A DNA stretch of 64,000 nt from Telluribacter roseus (GCF_017355915.2 NZ_JAFEUV020000016.1:54518-118517), one strand, 5' to 3'. Counted from the first letter of the stretch, positions 36,063 to 45,554 are shown. Notes: a model not told the origin generated them from the sequence alone. Made by a program: numbers and translations.

Positions 36063-36788
36063 ATGAAACGATTTGTATTGATTATGTTAGTCACTGCGCT
36101 GGTGACAGGTACAGCGCGTGGCCAGCAGTCTTTTATTCTCTCTTTGCTTAAGCATAAAGGGTATGTAAATGTGACGACCGGGTATAGTATTCCTACGCTG
36201 TCTCCTTTTGGCAAAAATAGTGAAAAGATAATGGGACAGGGCCAAAGTGCCCAGGCTTCGGTTGGATACCGGCTCGGACGGCACCTGGGCATAGTCACGA
36301 CCTACGCTCATGTTACCAATACCATCCGCAAGGATGCACTTGTAGCATCAGCAACCACTACCGGACTAGATATCAACACCTGGGAAGCCAAGGCCTCCAA
36401 CTGTTCAATCCAGACATTGATGGTAGGGCCAATGCTGACTTTTACATTTGGACGCTTTCTGCTGGACGCCCAGCTAACGGGTGGCTACTCGATGGCTACC
36501 AGCCCCTATACCGAACTGTATACTGAGTACTCCCGCCTGCCTTTGTCCATGATTACCCCATCGCAGAAGACTGAGGCTATCGCGGCCGGAGCCGGGCTAA
36601 CCACCCACTATAAACTTAACCGCTGGCTGGCTGCTCATGCTTCCGCGCAATACGTGACTGCCGATCTGGAATATGATAATCTGACCAAACAAGTTACCAT
36701 TGGCAGACAGCATACTACCGAAGTACTGCCCGCCAGCCAACCGCTGGGACTCCTGAACCTGGGCGGTGGCCTCAGCTTTTTATTTTAA
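36063..36788 (+). CDS. Outer membrane beta-barrel protein
   Basis: 241 residues with a signal peptide (cleavage near TARGQ, residue 20). Alternating amphipathic strands follow, such as GYVNVTTGYSIPTL, QASVGYRLGRHLGIVTTY, AQLTGGYSMAT and GAGLTTHYKLNRWLAAHASAQY, and the terminal residue is Phe (LSFLF), typical for insertion by the BAM machine. Probably an OmpW/OmpX-sized barrel. Divergent from the DVDDTA gene with 70 bp between starts. Confidence 0.8.
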   Translation: MKRFVLIMLVTALVTGTARGQQSFILSLLKHKGYVNVTTGYSIPTLSPFGKNSEKIMGQGQSAQASVGYRLGRHLGIVTTYAHVTNTIRKDALVASATTTGLDINTWEAKASNCSIQTLMVGPMLTFTFGRFLLDAQLTGGYSMATSPYTELYTEYSRLPLSMITPSQKTEAIAAGAGLTTHYKLNRWLAAHASAQYVTADLEYDNLTKQVTIGRQHTTEVLPASQPLGLLNLGGGLSFLF

Positions 36789-36827
36789 TTATTGCTATTC
36801 CTCGTTATAACTCCTCCTCTTGCATCA

Positions 36828-36861
36828 GAAGGCCCGTACAGCAATGTCGGGCTTTCTTCAT
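36828..36861 (+). terminator. Terminator of the beta-barrel gene
   Basis: 9-bp stem with one G-T pair (GAAGGCCCG / CGGGCTTTC), 11-base loop, followed by TTCATTTT. 40 bp after the stop. Confidence 0.6.
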
Positions 36862-37063
36862 TTTACAGGCTGCTCAGTCACAGTAGTCACTGGCCCTACT
36901 TTTGCATGAGCCTGATGGTAGTAGGCAGCCTTACAAATAGAGATTTACCTAGGAAAATGGGGCGCAAACAGTGGTAAGAATAGCAATGACACTCAATAAA
37001 TCCGGATGTAATGTGCGTTTATAAGATGGTATGGGGTTTTCTGTTTAAACCGAATATACCACT

Positions 37064-37071
37064 TATCTTTG
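37064..37071 (+). promoter_or_regulatory. -7 box TATCTTTG for the DUF389 gene
   Basis: Exact TAnnTTTG match 24 bp before the ATG, with a TTTTCTG stretch at the -33 distance. The rest of 36862-37063 shows nothing notable. Confidence 0.6.
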
Positions 37072-37095
37072 ACCTACCACCCTCCTTACTGAGTA

Positions 37096-38490
37096 ATGAA
37101 AAATACAACACCGCACTCTCATACGCCCGACTTCATCCATCAGGTCAAAAACTTCCTGGTGTATATTTTTAACCTGGACGAAGGAAAAGCCGAGGAAGAG
37201 CATACCATCGAGGACATCAAGAAGGGCGTTGTATTCAGAGGTACTAACCTGTGGGTACTTATCTGTGCCATCTTTATCGCCTCCATTGGCCTTAATGTCA
37301 ACTCTACGGCAGTCATCATTGGAGCTATGCTGATATCGCCCCTGATGGGTCCGATTATGGGGCTGGGGCTGGGAATCGGGATCTTCGACGTAGAACTGAT
37401 CCGGAAAGCACTCAAGAACCTTACCATTGCCATGGTGATCAGCGTGATTACCTCTACCATATACTTCCTGATCACCCCGCTCAGCGATGCCCAAACCGAG
37501 ATCCTGGCCCGAACCACGCCCACGCTCTGGGACGTTATGATTGCCTTATTCGGAGGATTTGCGGGTATCATAGCCAGTACACGGGCCGAGAAAGGAAATG
37601 CCATACCGGGTGTAGCTATTGCTACGGCCCTTATGCCACCGCTCTGTACAGCGGGCTACGGACTGGCCACCGCCCAGTGGAACTACTTTTTCGGCGCTTT
37701 CTACCTGTTCTTTATCAACTGTGTTTTTATCACCTTATCCACGGTTGTGATCGTCAAGTACCTGAGGTACACGCCCAAGCAGTACGTGGATGAGCGCACC
37801 GGCCTGCGCGTACGGAATATCGTATTAGTTGTAGCCATTGCCACCATGCTCCCCAGCGTCGTGATTGCCTACAATGTAGTACAGCGCAGCCTGTTTGAGC
37901 GGAAGGCCCGGAACTTCATCAACAAAGAGATGGACTACACCTCCACGCAGATCATCAGCCAGCAGCTCAACTACAGACCCGATACGTCCCGGATTGTAGT
38001 GACCTGTATCGGCCAGACGCTCGACAGCTCTCAGATCAGCTACCTGAGCCAGCGCCTGCCCGACTACGGGCTCCACAGAACCTCCCTGATCGTACGCCAG
38101 AACTACAATGAGCTCAATGCAAGGAGCATTCAGGAACTAAACCAGCAGCTCCGGACGGGTATCCTGGAAGACCTGTACCGTAAAAATGAAGAGATAATCC
38201 GTGATAAAGATGCGCGTATCGCCGTACTGGAAAAGGAAGTACTGCAACACCGGACACTCAACTCCCAAACGGCTGATATTGGGAAAGAGCTGAAGATACA
38301 GTACCCTGCCCTGGCGGAGTTTTCGCTGTCATCTTCGCCGGTTTATAATGTCGAAACGATGAAGCCCGATACAGCGTACCTCGCCTACGCCCGCTTTGGC
38401 CGCCGGCCGTCATCTGCCGAAATAAAGCGCATTGAGGAATGGCTGAAAGTGCGGACCAAAACCCAGAAATTAAGGCTGGTAATGCAGTAA
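37096..38490 (+). CDS. DUF389 (TIGR00341-type) integral membrane protein
   Basis: 464 residues. The DUF389 core is unmistakable: STAVIIGAMLISPLMGPIMG, GLGIGIFDVELI, ASTRAEKGNAIPGVAIATALMPPLC and the FINCVFITLSTVVIV helix. Five or six transmembrane segments lie between about 50 and 275, followed by a cytoplasmic or periplasmic coiled-coil tail (KNEEIIRDKDARIAVLEKEVLQH). Function unknown. In this family it is presumed to be a transporter or membrane-stress protein. Confidence 0.93.
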   Translation: MKNTTPHSHTPDFIHQVKNFLVYIFNLDEGKAEEEHTIEDIKKGVVFRGTNLWVLICAIFIASIGLNVNSTAVIIGAMLISPLMGPIMGLGLGIGIFDVELIRKALKNLTIAMVISVITSTIYFLITPLSDAQTEILARTTPTLWDVMIALFGGFAGIIASTRAEKGNAIPGVAIATALMPPLCTAGYGLATAQWNYFFGAFYLFFINCVFITLSTVVIVKYLRYTPKQYVDERTGLRVRNIVLVVAIATMLPSVVIAYNVVQRSLFERKARNFINKEMDYTSTQIISQQLNYRPDTSRIVVTCIGQTLDSSQISYLSQRLPDYGLHRTSLIVRQNYNELNARSIQELNQQLRTGILEDLYRKNEEIIRDKDARIAVLEKEVLQHRTLNSQTADIGKELKIQYPALAEFSLSSSPVYNVETMKPDTAYLAYARFGRRPSSAEIKRIEEWLKVRTKTQKLRLVMQ

Positions 38491-38505
38491 GTAAGGTAAA
38501 AAATA

Positions 38506-38529
38506 AGGTCCCGCCAATTGGCAGGACCT
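38506..38529 (+). terminator. Hairpin after the DUF389 gene, probable terminator
   Basis: 10-bp stem with one mismatch (AGGTCCCGCC, AATT loop, partner GGCAGGACCT), then ATTTCC. 15 bp past the stop codon. Confidence 0.6.
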
Positions 38530-38988
38530 ATTTCCATTGTTTTGGTTCTTAGTTGTTGAAGTTATTTATCGTTGATCCGGTGGAGTAGTCTACTACTACC
38601 GGCTTTATGCTCTTAAACTATAGTCGCTTGCTGACTCTTCCTGCTGACAGGCTGCAATTACAGTACCAAAAAAAGCTTTGCTACTACCTGATCTCCGCCA
38701 GTAATTGCTATCTGCTCCCGCTTTGGCTTCTCGTCAGCTGATGCATTTATATGTATGCAAGCATACTACCTTTCGCCAAAGGTACACCCTTTTTTATATT
38801 CTTCCCGCTAAAAGCCTACCAATCTTACAGAATTTCGGTCATATCCTCCGAGGTAACTCTGACGGGTTAATCAGTAACCGTTCACGAAGTAACCCTACGA
38901 ATATAGCTTCCGTGGGTTGTTCAAAGCAGTGATAAAACCCAAATGGCACCATTATTGCGGGCACCTGCTGACGAATAACCAGCAGACG
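38530..38988. other. Gene-free region with a 14-bp palindrome upstream of the T9SS type B gene
   Basis: No protein-like frame. GTATGCAAGCATAC at 38753-38766 is a perfect palindrome, followed by TACCTTTC (one base off the -7 consensus) and CCAAAGGTAC. The words ATGTATGCAA and CAAAGGTAC also occur in the padR promoter region at 24069-24084, which may be chance. Confidence 0.4.
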
Positions 38989-41391
38989 ATGACGAAAAGG
39001 AATAGGTGGATTAGCCTTATAGCCTTCTGCATGTTGGGGCTGATCACTTCGGTAGCCCATGCCTCCCATATCATAGGTGGAAACCTGATCTTTTCGCCCC
39101 GGCAGGGCCAGGCTGGCGTTTACACCGTCAGTGTAGTACTTTACTATGACGCCAACAGCAGCGACCCTAATCCCGACCAGGAAGAAGTAACAGTTTCTTT
39201 CTTCCGTAAGCGGGACCACGCCCGGCAGCAGGACCTCCGGCTGAAGCGCACCGGTAAGGAACCACTCGCGTTTACCAATCCGGGCTGCGCCCGCTCTAAA
39301 AACCTACAGATCAATGTGGTTACTTTCACGGCGGATGTGCGCCTACCGGCCACACAGTACAATGATGCCGATGGCTACTACATAACCTGGGAACGCTGCT
39401 GCCTCAGCAGCTCCGTAGTTAATATTAAAGGCGCTGGCTCGGCCTCTATGGTACTCTATGCGGAGTTTCCGGCCCTACAGACGCCCAACAGTTCTCCTAC
39501 ATTTAATTCGGCCAACGGAGAGATTCTCTGCCTCAACACCCCCTACCAGTTTGCGGGGGGCGCCACCGATGCCGATGGTGACGAACTCCGCTACCGGCTC
39601 GAAACACCTTTCAGCAGTACCCGTGCGCCTTATCCCATCGATCCGGTGGCTCCCGCTACTACCGGACCTTACCCTTCGGCCGAATGGTCCACCGGATACA
39701 GCCTCGCCCGCGTAATACCCGGCAATCCGTCGCTGAAGGTAGATCCCTCCACTGGGAGTATTAGCCTTACTCCCACTCAGGTGGGACTCTTTGTATACCG
39801 GGTAGTGGCCGAAGAGTACCGCAAGGGCCGCAAGATTGGCGAAGTGCACCGCGACTACCAGCTCCTGGTTATTGATTGTCCCAACGAGAACCCTCCACCT
39901 GTTGGCTTGACCAGCGCTCTCTACCCGCCCGGTACCTCCATCAATGATGGCAAAGAAGCCCTTGAAGTAAGTATTTGCCAAGGCGACACCATCTTTCTGC
40001 AAGCCGATGCTGCTCCCGAATGGGCCTACCAGTGGCAGCGTGATGGCGTTAATATCCCAAGTGGCAATAAGGCGGCTATCCGTATTGCGCAGGAAGGAGT
40101 CTACAACGTGATCAAAACCTACGCCAACCGCTGTGGATTTGCCAGGGCGATGGGTGAAAAAATAGAGGTAAAATACCGCTCGCAGCCCCAGCCCGAGATC
40201 ACCCCCGGACCAACGGCCGGTATTTGCGAAGGTGTAGCCGTGACGCTCACGGCCCAGGGCGGCGCTCCTGACTGGCAGGTACGCTGGCAGAAGGACGGAC
40301 AGCCCATCCCTGACGCTACCAGTACCACACTGCCTGATGTAAAGCTAGAGGGTACCTATGTAATACAGGTAAAAAGCAGCACGTCGGGCTGTACGGGCTC
40401 AGATACCGTGCAGGTCAGTTATAAAGACCGCCCTGATGCCCAGCTGATCCATACCGCCACGGAATTTTGTGAAGGCGACAGCCTTCGCCTGCAGACCAGC
40501 CAGGGCTCGAGCCTGCAGTACGTTTGGTTCCGTAACAATGCCCCGCTGCCCAATCCGGTTACGTCTACTCTGTACGCCCGTACCGATGGGACCTATATGG
40601 TGGAGATCACGGACAAAGCTTCGGGCTGCTCAAGTCTATCACAGTCGGTGGCTATTCGCATGAATCCGGTACCTGAAGTACTTTTTGATTCTATCCCAGC
40701 CCAGTGCGGACTGGCCAATGCGCGCCTGAACTTAGTAGCCAGCCCGGTCGGTGGGGTATTTTCGGGTCGGGGCGTAGCAGGCGCTGTGTTTGACTCCCAA
40801 AGGGCTGGTGCCGGTTCGCACCCAATTACCTACCTCTATACCAGCGCCAACGGCTGCACCCGCTCCGCTACCCGTATAGCCGAAGTAGTACAGGCTCCGC
40901 GCGTTCAGCTAGCCAGTAACAAGTCCATTCTGGCAGGGAGTAGTGTCCTGATCCGCAGTTCTGTTACCGAGGGTGCCACGTATAGCTGGAGTCCTCCCGA
41001 AGGACTGGATGACGCGACCATTGCACAACCTACCGCCTCTCCTGCTCAAACGACTACCTACCGCCTCAGGGTATCTACGGCCGATGGATGTTACAATGAA
41101 GATGAAATTACTATAGAGGTACTCCCGACGGTCACTATACCCAACGGCTTCACCCCCAATGGCGATGGCGTTAATGACACCTGGCAACTCGCCGACATAG
41201 GAGCTTACCCGGGTTGTGAAGTAGAGATATTTAACCGCTGGGGCAGCCGGGTATTCCGCTCGGTTGGGTACTTGAAGGAGTGGGATGGCCTTTATGAAGG
41301 GCAGGAGCTTCCCGCCGCCACCTACTACTACGTCATTAAGCTCAACGAGCAGCTACCCACCCGCAGCGGTAGTGTCACGATATTCAGGTAA
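38989..41391 (+). CDS. Secreted multidomain protein with T9SS type B (gliding-motility-type) sorting domain
   Basis: From the ATG at 38989 (chosen because it begins the signal peptide MTKRNRWISLIAFCMLGLIT) the protein has 800 residues. The mature protein starts HIIGGNLIFSPRQGQ, a jelly-roll-like N-terminal region seen in large Bacteroidota surface proteins. Several Ig/PKD-like domains follow (repeated C-x-G-D/G-V-x-L and W-x-x-x-G patterns). The last about 85 residues (TIPNGFTPNGDGVNDTWQL, VEIFNRWGSRVFRS) are the type B C-terminal domain (TIGR04131). It is exported by the type IX system and probably attaches to the surface as an adhesin. Confidence 0.92.
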   Translation: MTKRNRWISLIAFCMLGLITSVAHASHIIGGNLIFSPRQGQAGVYTVSVVLYYDANSSDPNPDQEEVTVSFFRKRDHARQQDLRLKRTGKEPLAFTNPGCARSKNLQINVVTFTADVRLPATQYNDADGYYITWERCCLSSSVVNIKGAGSASMVLYAEFPALQTPNSSPTFNSANGEILCLNTPYQFAGGATDADGDELRYRLETPFSSTRAPYPIDPVAPATTGPYPSAEWSTGYSLARVIPGNPSLKVDPSTGSISLTPTQVGLFVYRVVAEEYRKGRKIGEVHRDYQLLVIDCPNENPPPVGLTSALYPPGTSINDGKEALEVSICQGDTIFLQADAAPEWAYQWQRDGVNIPSGNKAAIRIAQEGVYNVIKTYANRCGFARAMGEKIEVKYRSQPQPEITPGPTAGICEGVAVTLTAQGGAPDWQVRWQKDGQPIPDATSTTLPDVKLEGTYVIQVKSSTSGCTGSDTVQVSYKDRPDAQLIHTATEFCEGDSLRLQTSQGSSLQYVWFRNNAPLPNPVTSTLYARTDGTYMVEITDKASGCSSLSQSVAIRMNPVPEVLFDSIPAQCGLANARLNLVASPVGGVFSGRGVAGAVFDSQRAGAGSHPITYLYTSANGCTRSATRIAEVVQAPRVQLASNKSILAGSSVLIRSSVTEGATYSWSPPEGLDDATIAQPTASPAQTTTYRLRVSTADGCYNEDEITIEVLPTVTIPNGFTPNGDGVNDTWQLADIGAYPGCEVEIFNRWGSRVFRSVGYLKEWDGLYEGQELPAATYYYVIKLNEQLPTRSGSVTIFR

Positions 41392-41392
41392 T

Positions 41393-41436
41393 AAAAGAGC
41401 GAGGCTTCCCCAGTGGAACAGCCTCGCTCTTTTTCT
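41393..41436 (+). terminator. Terminator of the T9SS type B gene
   Basis: 14-bp perfect stem (AAAAGAGCGAGGCT) with a 13-base loop, running into TTTTTC. It starts two bases after the stop codon. Confidence 0.9.
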
Positions 41437-41484
41437 AAATTAATCTTATCAGAAAGCTAACAGCTAATACTTAAATACTAGCGA

Positions 41485-42081
41485 CTACACGCCTTCCGCT
41501 ACTACTTCTTTCACGTTAGGTACCATGCGGGTCAGCAGGTTCTCGATGCCTGCCTTCAGAGTAATAGTTGACGATGGACAGCCACTGCATGAACCCTGCA
41601 GCAGTACCTTTACCGCACCCGACTCTTCGTCAAATGAGTGAAAGCTGATAGCTCCTCCATCTGACTCTACCGCCGGGCGTATGTACTGATCCAGTACGGC
41701 CTTGATCTGCTGTACAGTTTCGGAGTCGTTAGCGTCCACAATAATGGTATTCTTATCAATGGTACGCTGCTCAAATACCGGGTGGTTTTCTTCAAAGTAT
41801 ATCTTCAGGAACTGCTTGGTATCTCTGAGTACCTCTTCCCACTGGGTTTCTTCATCTTTGGTAAGCGTAATGAAGTTGCTGGCGATAAATACGCGCTGTA
41901 CGTAGGGAAACTGGAACAGATCACCCGCCAGAGGAGAAGCCTTACCTTCTTCCAGGGCAGCCTCAACGTTGGGGTAATCAAAGGAAAGCCCTTCGGGTGC
42001 CAGCATGAAGTTCAGTACAAACTTCATGGAGTTGGGATTGGGGCTGAGTTCGGTATAAATATAGACAGGTCGCTTTAACAT
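41485..42081 (-). CDS. Nfu-type iron-sulfur cluster carrier (NifU-like)
   Basis: 198 residues. An N-terminal Nfu_N domain (YTELSPNPNSMKFVLN, FPYVQRVFIASNFITLTK) is followed by the C-terminal NifU scaffold domain with the cluster-binding Cys-x-x-Cys in LLQGSCSGCPSSTITLKAGIE. It carries and delivers Fe-S clusters to target enzymes. The leader CAATAGCTACTATCTTAACTACC belongs to the recurrent leader group. A single gene. Confidence 0.95.
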   Translation of the reverse strand: MLKRPVYIYTELSPNPNSMKFVLNFMLAPEGLSFDYPNVEAALEEGKASPLAGDLFQFPYVQRVFIASNFITLTKDEETQWEEVLRDTKQFLKIYFEENHPVFEQRTIDKNTIIVDANDSETVQQIKAVLDQYIRPAVESDGGAISFHSFDEESGAVKVLLQGSCSGCPSSTITLKAGIENLLTRMVPNVKEVVAEGV

Positions 42082-42203
42082 GGTAGTTAAGATAGTAGCT
42101 ATTGGGTTACGACAGGAGCGGGAGTTGTTCTTAAAGTAGTCACTCCAACCCTCTCAGAACATCAAAAAATTTTTTTTGGTTTACCACCAACCATTTTCCT
42201 TCT

Positions 42204-42237
42204 AAAAAGCAACAGCCCGCCGGAAGGGGCGGGCTGT
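42204..42237 (-). terminator. Terminator of the rplU-rpmA operon
   Basis: 10-bp perfect stem (42212-42221 with 42228-42237, ACAGCCCGCC) and a 6-base loop. On the minus strand TTTTT (42204-42208) follows. Confidence 0.85.
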
Positions 42238-42290
42238 GCAGTGTATCATATGTGCCGGCAGTATGGCTACTACTGACAAGATTCTACGGA

Positions 42291-42572
42291 TTAAGCTTCG
42301 GCCTGAACCGGCTGGGCCTGGATTGGCTCAATGTGAACGTACGACTTGTTGTCGCGTGTCTTACGGAAAACTACGTGTCCATCAGCCAGAGCGAACAGTG
42401 TGTGGTCACGACCCACACCCACGTTACGACCTGGGTTGTGCTTAGTACCACGCTGACGCACGATAATATTACCCGCTTTGGCAAGCTGTCCACCGAACAG
42501 TTTTACGCCAAGACGTTTGCTTTCTGATTCACGACCGTTTTTCGAGCTACCTACACCTTTCTTGTGTGCCAT
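42291..42572 (-). CDS. rpmA: 50S ribosomal protein L27
   Basis: 93 residues. [24 protein letters not shown] is the conserved L27 start, and [24 protein letters not shown] the core. There is no N-terminal extension of the kind cleaved in Firmicutes. L27 sits at the peptidyl-transferase centre. Downstream of rplU (99 bp), the conserved bacterial order. The short C-terminal extension [10 protein letters not shown] is lineage-specific. Confidence 0.98.
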   Translation of the reverse strand: MAHKKGVGSSKNGRESESKRLGVKLFGGQLAKAGNIIVRQRGTKHNPGRNVGVGRDHTLFALADGHVVFRKTRDNKSYVHIEPIQAQPVQAEA

Positions 42573-42671
42573 GATGTTCGAATAGTTATAATGTTATTGT
42601 AAAATTTTAATTCTTTACTCTCGGCAGATGGTCTTCACGCAATCGTTACTGACCTACCGCACTGCCCTGTA

Positions 42672-42986
42672 TTAGAGCTTGATCTCGTCGATACGAACGC
42701 GGGTCAGGTACTGACGGTGTCCGTTTCTTACACGATAGCCCTTGCGGCGCTTCTTCTTGAATACGATCACCTTCTCACCACGGAGGTGCTCTACGATTGT
42801 ACCACTTACGGAAACTCCACCACCAATGGCGGGAGCACCGATCTGTACATCGCCTCCGTTATCTACCAGGAGGACTTTGTCAAACACAAGTGCAGCGTCC
42901 ACGTCACCTTCAAGCCTATGCGTGAAGATTTCGAGGCCCTTTTCTACTTTAAATTGCTGCCCTGCGATCTCTACGATTGCGTACAT
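42672..42986 (-). CDS. rplU: 50S ribosomal protein L21
   Basis: 104 residues. MYAIVEIAGQQFKVEKG at the start and VIVFKKKRRKGYRVRNGHRQ near the end are diagnostic of L21, which binds 23S rRNA. First gene of the rplU-rpmA operon, with a good promoter 41-72 bp upstream. Confidence 0.98.
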   Translation of the reverse strand: MYAIVEIAGQQFKVEKGLEIFTHRLEGDVDAALVFDKVLLVDNGGDVQIGAPAIGGGVSVSGTIVEHLRGEKVIVFKKKRRKGYRVRNGHRQYLTRVRIDEIKL

Positions 42987-43026
42987 GATTCTAACTTAGT
43001 TAAACCTATATTTTCAAAATGAGGTG

Positions 43027-43058
43027 CAAAGATAGTTACCTACTGACAGAATAGCAAT
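43027..43058 (-). promoter_or_regulatory. rplU promoter (ATTG-N20-TATCTTTG)
   Basis: On the minus strand ATTG (43055-43058), a 20-bp spacer and TATCTTTG (43027-43034) match the Bacteroidota housekeeping promoter. Transcription would start near 43020, giving a leader of about 33 bases. Confidence 0.75.
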
Positions 43059-43195
43059 GCCTACCTGCTAAATATTTTGATTCTCAGCGCAATTAACCGC
43101 TACTATTTACGTATTTTCGTAGGGTAAGAAAAGACAGGACCGGGACGTAGGGGTAAGGAGTGAGTTAGCTGTCTGTACAATGTGTTGCACTCATT

Positions 43196-43741
43196 ATGAG
43201 GAAGTTGTTTTTCGTATATTTAATGGCAGCCTTTTCATCGGTCCTGGCTCAGGTGCCGGTCGGGAAGGAGCCTCTGGCTGCCGATACACTCGCCGCTGCC
43301 AGTCCGGAGTCCACACCAGTACTGAAAGTCAAATGGGGGGCGCTGGATTCACTCATGAGTAGCTCCACCGACACGACGTATATCATTAATTTCTGGGCTA
43401 CCTGGTGCCGCCCCTGCGTGGCCGAATTACCTCACTTTGAACAGGTTCGGCAGGACTACGCCCGCCATAAAGTCAGAGTTTTATTAGTTAGCATGGATTT
43501 TGCAAAGGATATAGAAGACCGTGTTATTCCTTTTGTAGATAGAATGAAACTTAAGAGCACGGTTTGGCTATTGAATGAACCGGATGCTAATAGCTGGATT
43601 GAGCAGGTAGACACTTCCTGGTCAGGAGCCTTACCGGCTACGTTAATAATAAATTCAGCCCGTCCGCGGCGAATGTTTTTTGAAAAAGCATTAGATTACG
43701 AAACGTTGGCGCGGGAGTTGAGCTATTTTATAGAATACTAA
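43196..43741 (+). CDS. TlpA-like thiol-disulfide protein
   Basis: 181 residues. Signal peptide (about 1-18, SSVLA). The thioredoxin-fold active site is FWATWCRPCVAELPHFE (Cys-Arg-Pro-Cys), with the cis-Pro region GALPATLIIN. A periplasmic disulfide reductase of the TlpA/ResA type, perhaps serving cytochrome maturation or oxidised envelope proteins. It precedes a second redoxin gene by 13 bp in the same direction, so the two form an operon. Confidence 0.92.
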   Translation: MRKLFFVYLMAAFSSVLAQVPVGKEPLAADTLAAASPESTPVLKVKWGALDSLMSSSTDTTYIINFWATWCRPCVAELPHFEQVRQDYARHKVRVLLVSMDFAKDIEDRVIPFVDRMKLKSTVWLLNEPDANSWIEQVDTSWSGALPATLIINSARPRRMFFEKALDYETLARELSYFIEY

Positions 43742-43754
43742 TACATCCTACACG

Positions 43755-44477
43755 ATGGAAACAAACAGAAATAAAGTAAAAGTACCCTTTTGGCTGACCA
43801 TGCTCCTGCTCTCCGGAACTGCGCTGAGTGGATTGGTACTGGCCAAATCGGTAAAAGCAGGTACCTCAGCCTCCCAGACACAGGCCAGGAGTATCCGCAC
43901 CGACTCAGGTACTGAAGGCACCCAACCCGACGGCTATCAGGTAGGTGACATAGTGGCCAACTTCCGCCTGAAAAACGTGGATGGCCGGATGCTCTCTCTC
44001 TCCGACTTTACCAGCCAGAAAGGCGTGATTATAGTATTCCAGAGTAACCATTGCCCTTTTTCCAAGGCCTACGAGGATCGTATCATAGCACTGGATCGCA
44101 AGTTTAACACGCAGGGATACCCGGTACTGGCGATTAACCCCAGCGACCCTACGTCTTACCCTGACGACAACATTGACCAGATGCAGTACCGGGCCCGTAC
44201 GAAAGGGTACACCTACCCTTTCCTGTCCGATGACAAGCAGGTGGTAGCCCAGGCCTTCGGGGCCAGCCGTACTCCACAGGTATTCGTGCTTAAAAACAAC
44301 GGAGCCGGTCGCTTCATGGTACAGTACCTGGGTACCATCGACGATAACCCGCAGGACCCTGCTGGCGTTACCAAGCGCTACGTAGACGATGCCGTTTCCA
44401 ATCTGCTGTCGAATAAGCCGGTGGTAATCACCACTACTAAGGCCATTGGATGCGCTATAAAGTGGCGTGAAATGTAA
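43755..44477 (+). CDS. Exported AhpC/TSA-type redoxin
   Basis: 240 residues. An N-terminal hydrophobic segment (about 12-30) anchors or exports it. The peroxiredoxin/thioredoxin-like fold has VGDIVANFRLKNVDGRMLSLSDF and the active-site region IVFQSNHCPFSKAYEDR, with a single Cys (Cys-Pro-Phe-Ser), typical of this one-Cys redoxin group, followed by GASRTPQVFVL. Probably an envelope thiol peroxidase or oxidoreductase acting with the TlpA-like protein encoded upstream. Confidence 0.88.
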   Translation: METNRNKVKVPFWLTMLLLSGTALSGLVLAKSVKAGTSASQTQARSIRTDSGTEGTQPDGYQVGDIVANFRLKNVDGRMLSLSDFTSQKGVIIVFQSNHCPFSKAYEDRIIALDRKFNTQGYPVLAINPSDPTSYPDDNIDQMQYRARTKGYTYPFLSDDKQVVAQAFGASRTPQVFVLKNNGAGRFMVQYLGTIDDNPQDPAGVTKRYVDDAVSNLLSNKPVVITTTKAIGCAIKWREM

Positions 44478-44506
44478 GATTATAAGACCTACCTGATACA
44501 GAATAC

Positions 44507-44534
44507 AGCCGGAGCGTGGGCTCCGGCTTTTTTA
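44507..44534 (+). terminator. Terminator of the redoxin operon
   Basis: 9-bp perfect stem (AGCCGGAGC, GTGG loop) followed by TTTTTT. 29 bp after the stop. Confidence 0.92.
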
Positions 44535-44636
44535 TAGGTACCTCTCGCTAATTAGTCACTCCTGACTATTGCCTTTTCGGCATTACTCGCTACCTTGGAG
44601 CCCTATTATAGTCTTCAACCCACTCCTTATTATCTA

Positions 44637-45542
44637 ATGCTTACGCGCCTATCAGCTATCCTGTTACTGGCTTTATCGTTCAGTGCGAGCCTACTGGCCC
44701 AGCCCGTCACCAAGACTTTTACGGCTGAGGAGGAATTTACGGAAAACTGCGAAGGACCGGCCGTAGATGCCGATGGCAATATCTATGCTGTCAACTTTGC
44801 GCAGGATGGTACCATCGCTCAGATTAGTCCGAGGGGGCGCACAAGTTTCTTCATTACCCTGCCCAAAGGCAGCACCGGCAACGGCATCCGCTTTGGTAGT
44901 GCTACTATCTTTTATATAGCTGACTTTACCGGTCATAATGTACTCAAAGCCGACCTGAACACCCGTCAGGTGACGGTATTTGTACATGAACCCCGCATGA
45001 ACCAGCCCAACGACCTGGCCATCACGCGCAGCGGACATATTTTCTGCTCCGACCCCAACTGGAAAGAAAGTACCGGACAGGTATGGCACGTATCGCCCGA
45101 AGGTAAAGCACGCCTGGTAGCCCCCAATATGGGTACTACCAACGGCATAGAGGTGAGCCCGGATGAAAAGACCTTGTACGTCAACGAAAGTGTACAGCGC
45201 AATGTATGGGCCTTTGATCTGGCTCCGGACGGTACTCTGTCCAACAAGCGCCTGCTGATCCAATTTGAAGATGGTGGTATGGACGGTATGCGCTGCGATG
45301 TGGAAGGCAACCTGTACATCACCCGCCACGGTAAGGGCGAAGTAGCCGTAGTATCCCCCCAGGGTAAGCTGCTGCGTACCATTCCGACCATCGGCAAGAA
45401 GGTATCCAACATCAGCTTCGGGGGGCGTAATGGCAAGACCTGCTACATTACTTTACAGGATCGCGGGTGCCTCGAAACCTTCAAATCTAAAGTAGCCGGA
45501 CGCGAATGGGCCATGATGAAGGACTTCACCCGGAAGAAATAG
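44637..45542 (+). CDS. SMP-30/gluconolactonase family protein, secreted
   Basis: I start at ATG 44637 (301 residues) because it opens a signal peptide (MLTRLSAILLLALSFSASLLA). The six-bladed propeller carries ENCEGPAVDADGNIYAVNF (metal Glu), RMNQPNDLAITRSGHIFCSDP (Asn and Asp ligands), TNGIEVSPDEKTLYVNES (Asn, Asp) and DGMRCDVEGNLYITRHGKG, the usual SMP-30/LRE lactonase sites. It probably hydrolyses sugar lactones in the periplasm. A single gene. Confidence 0.92.
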   Translation: MLTRLSAILLLALSFSASLLAQPVTKTFTAEEEFTENCEGPAVDADGNIYAVNFAQDGTIAQISPRGRTSFFITLPKGSTGNGIRFGSATIFYIADFTGHNVLKADLNTRQVTVFVHEPRMNQPNDLAITRSGHIFCSDPNWKESTGQVWHVSPEGKARLVAPNMGTTNGIEVSPDEKTLYVNESVQRNVWAFDLAPDGTLSNKRLLIQFEDGGMDGMRCDVEGNLYITRHGKGEVAVVSPQGKLLRTIPTIGKKVSNISFGGRNGKTCYITLQDRGCLETFKSKVAGREWAMMKDFTRKK

Positions 45543-45554
45543 CCTCTCTCCCTT

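Noticed and set aside
35993..36298. Upstream extension of the DVDDTA gene to a 459-residue protein
   Set aside because: The extension overlaps the signal peptide and first strands of the divergent beta-barrel gene and has no conserved look. ATG 35992 is the sensible start.
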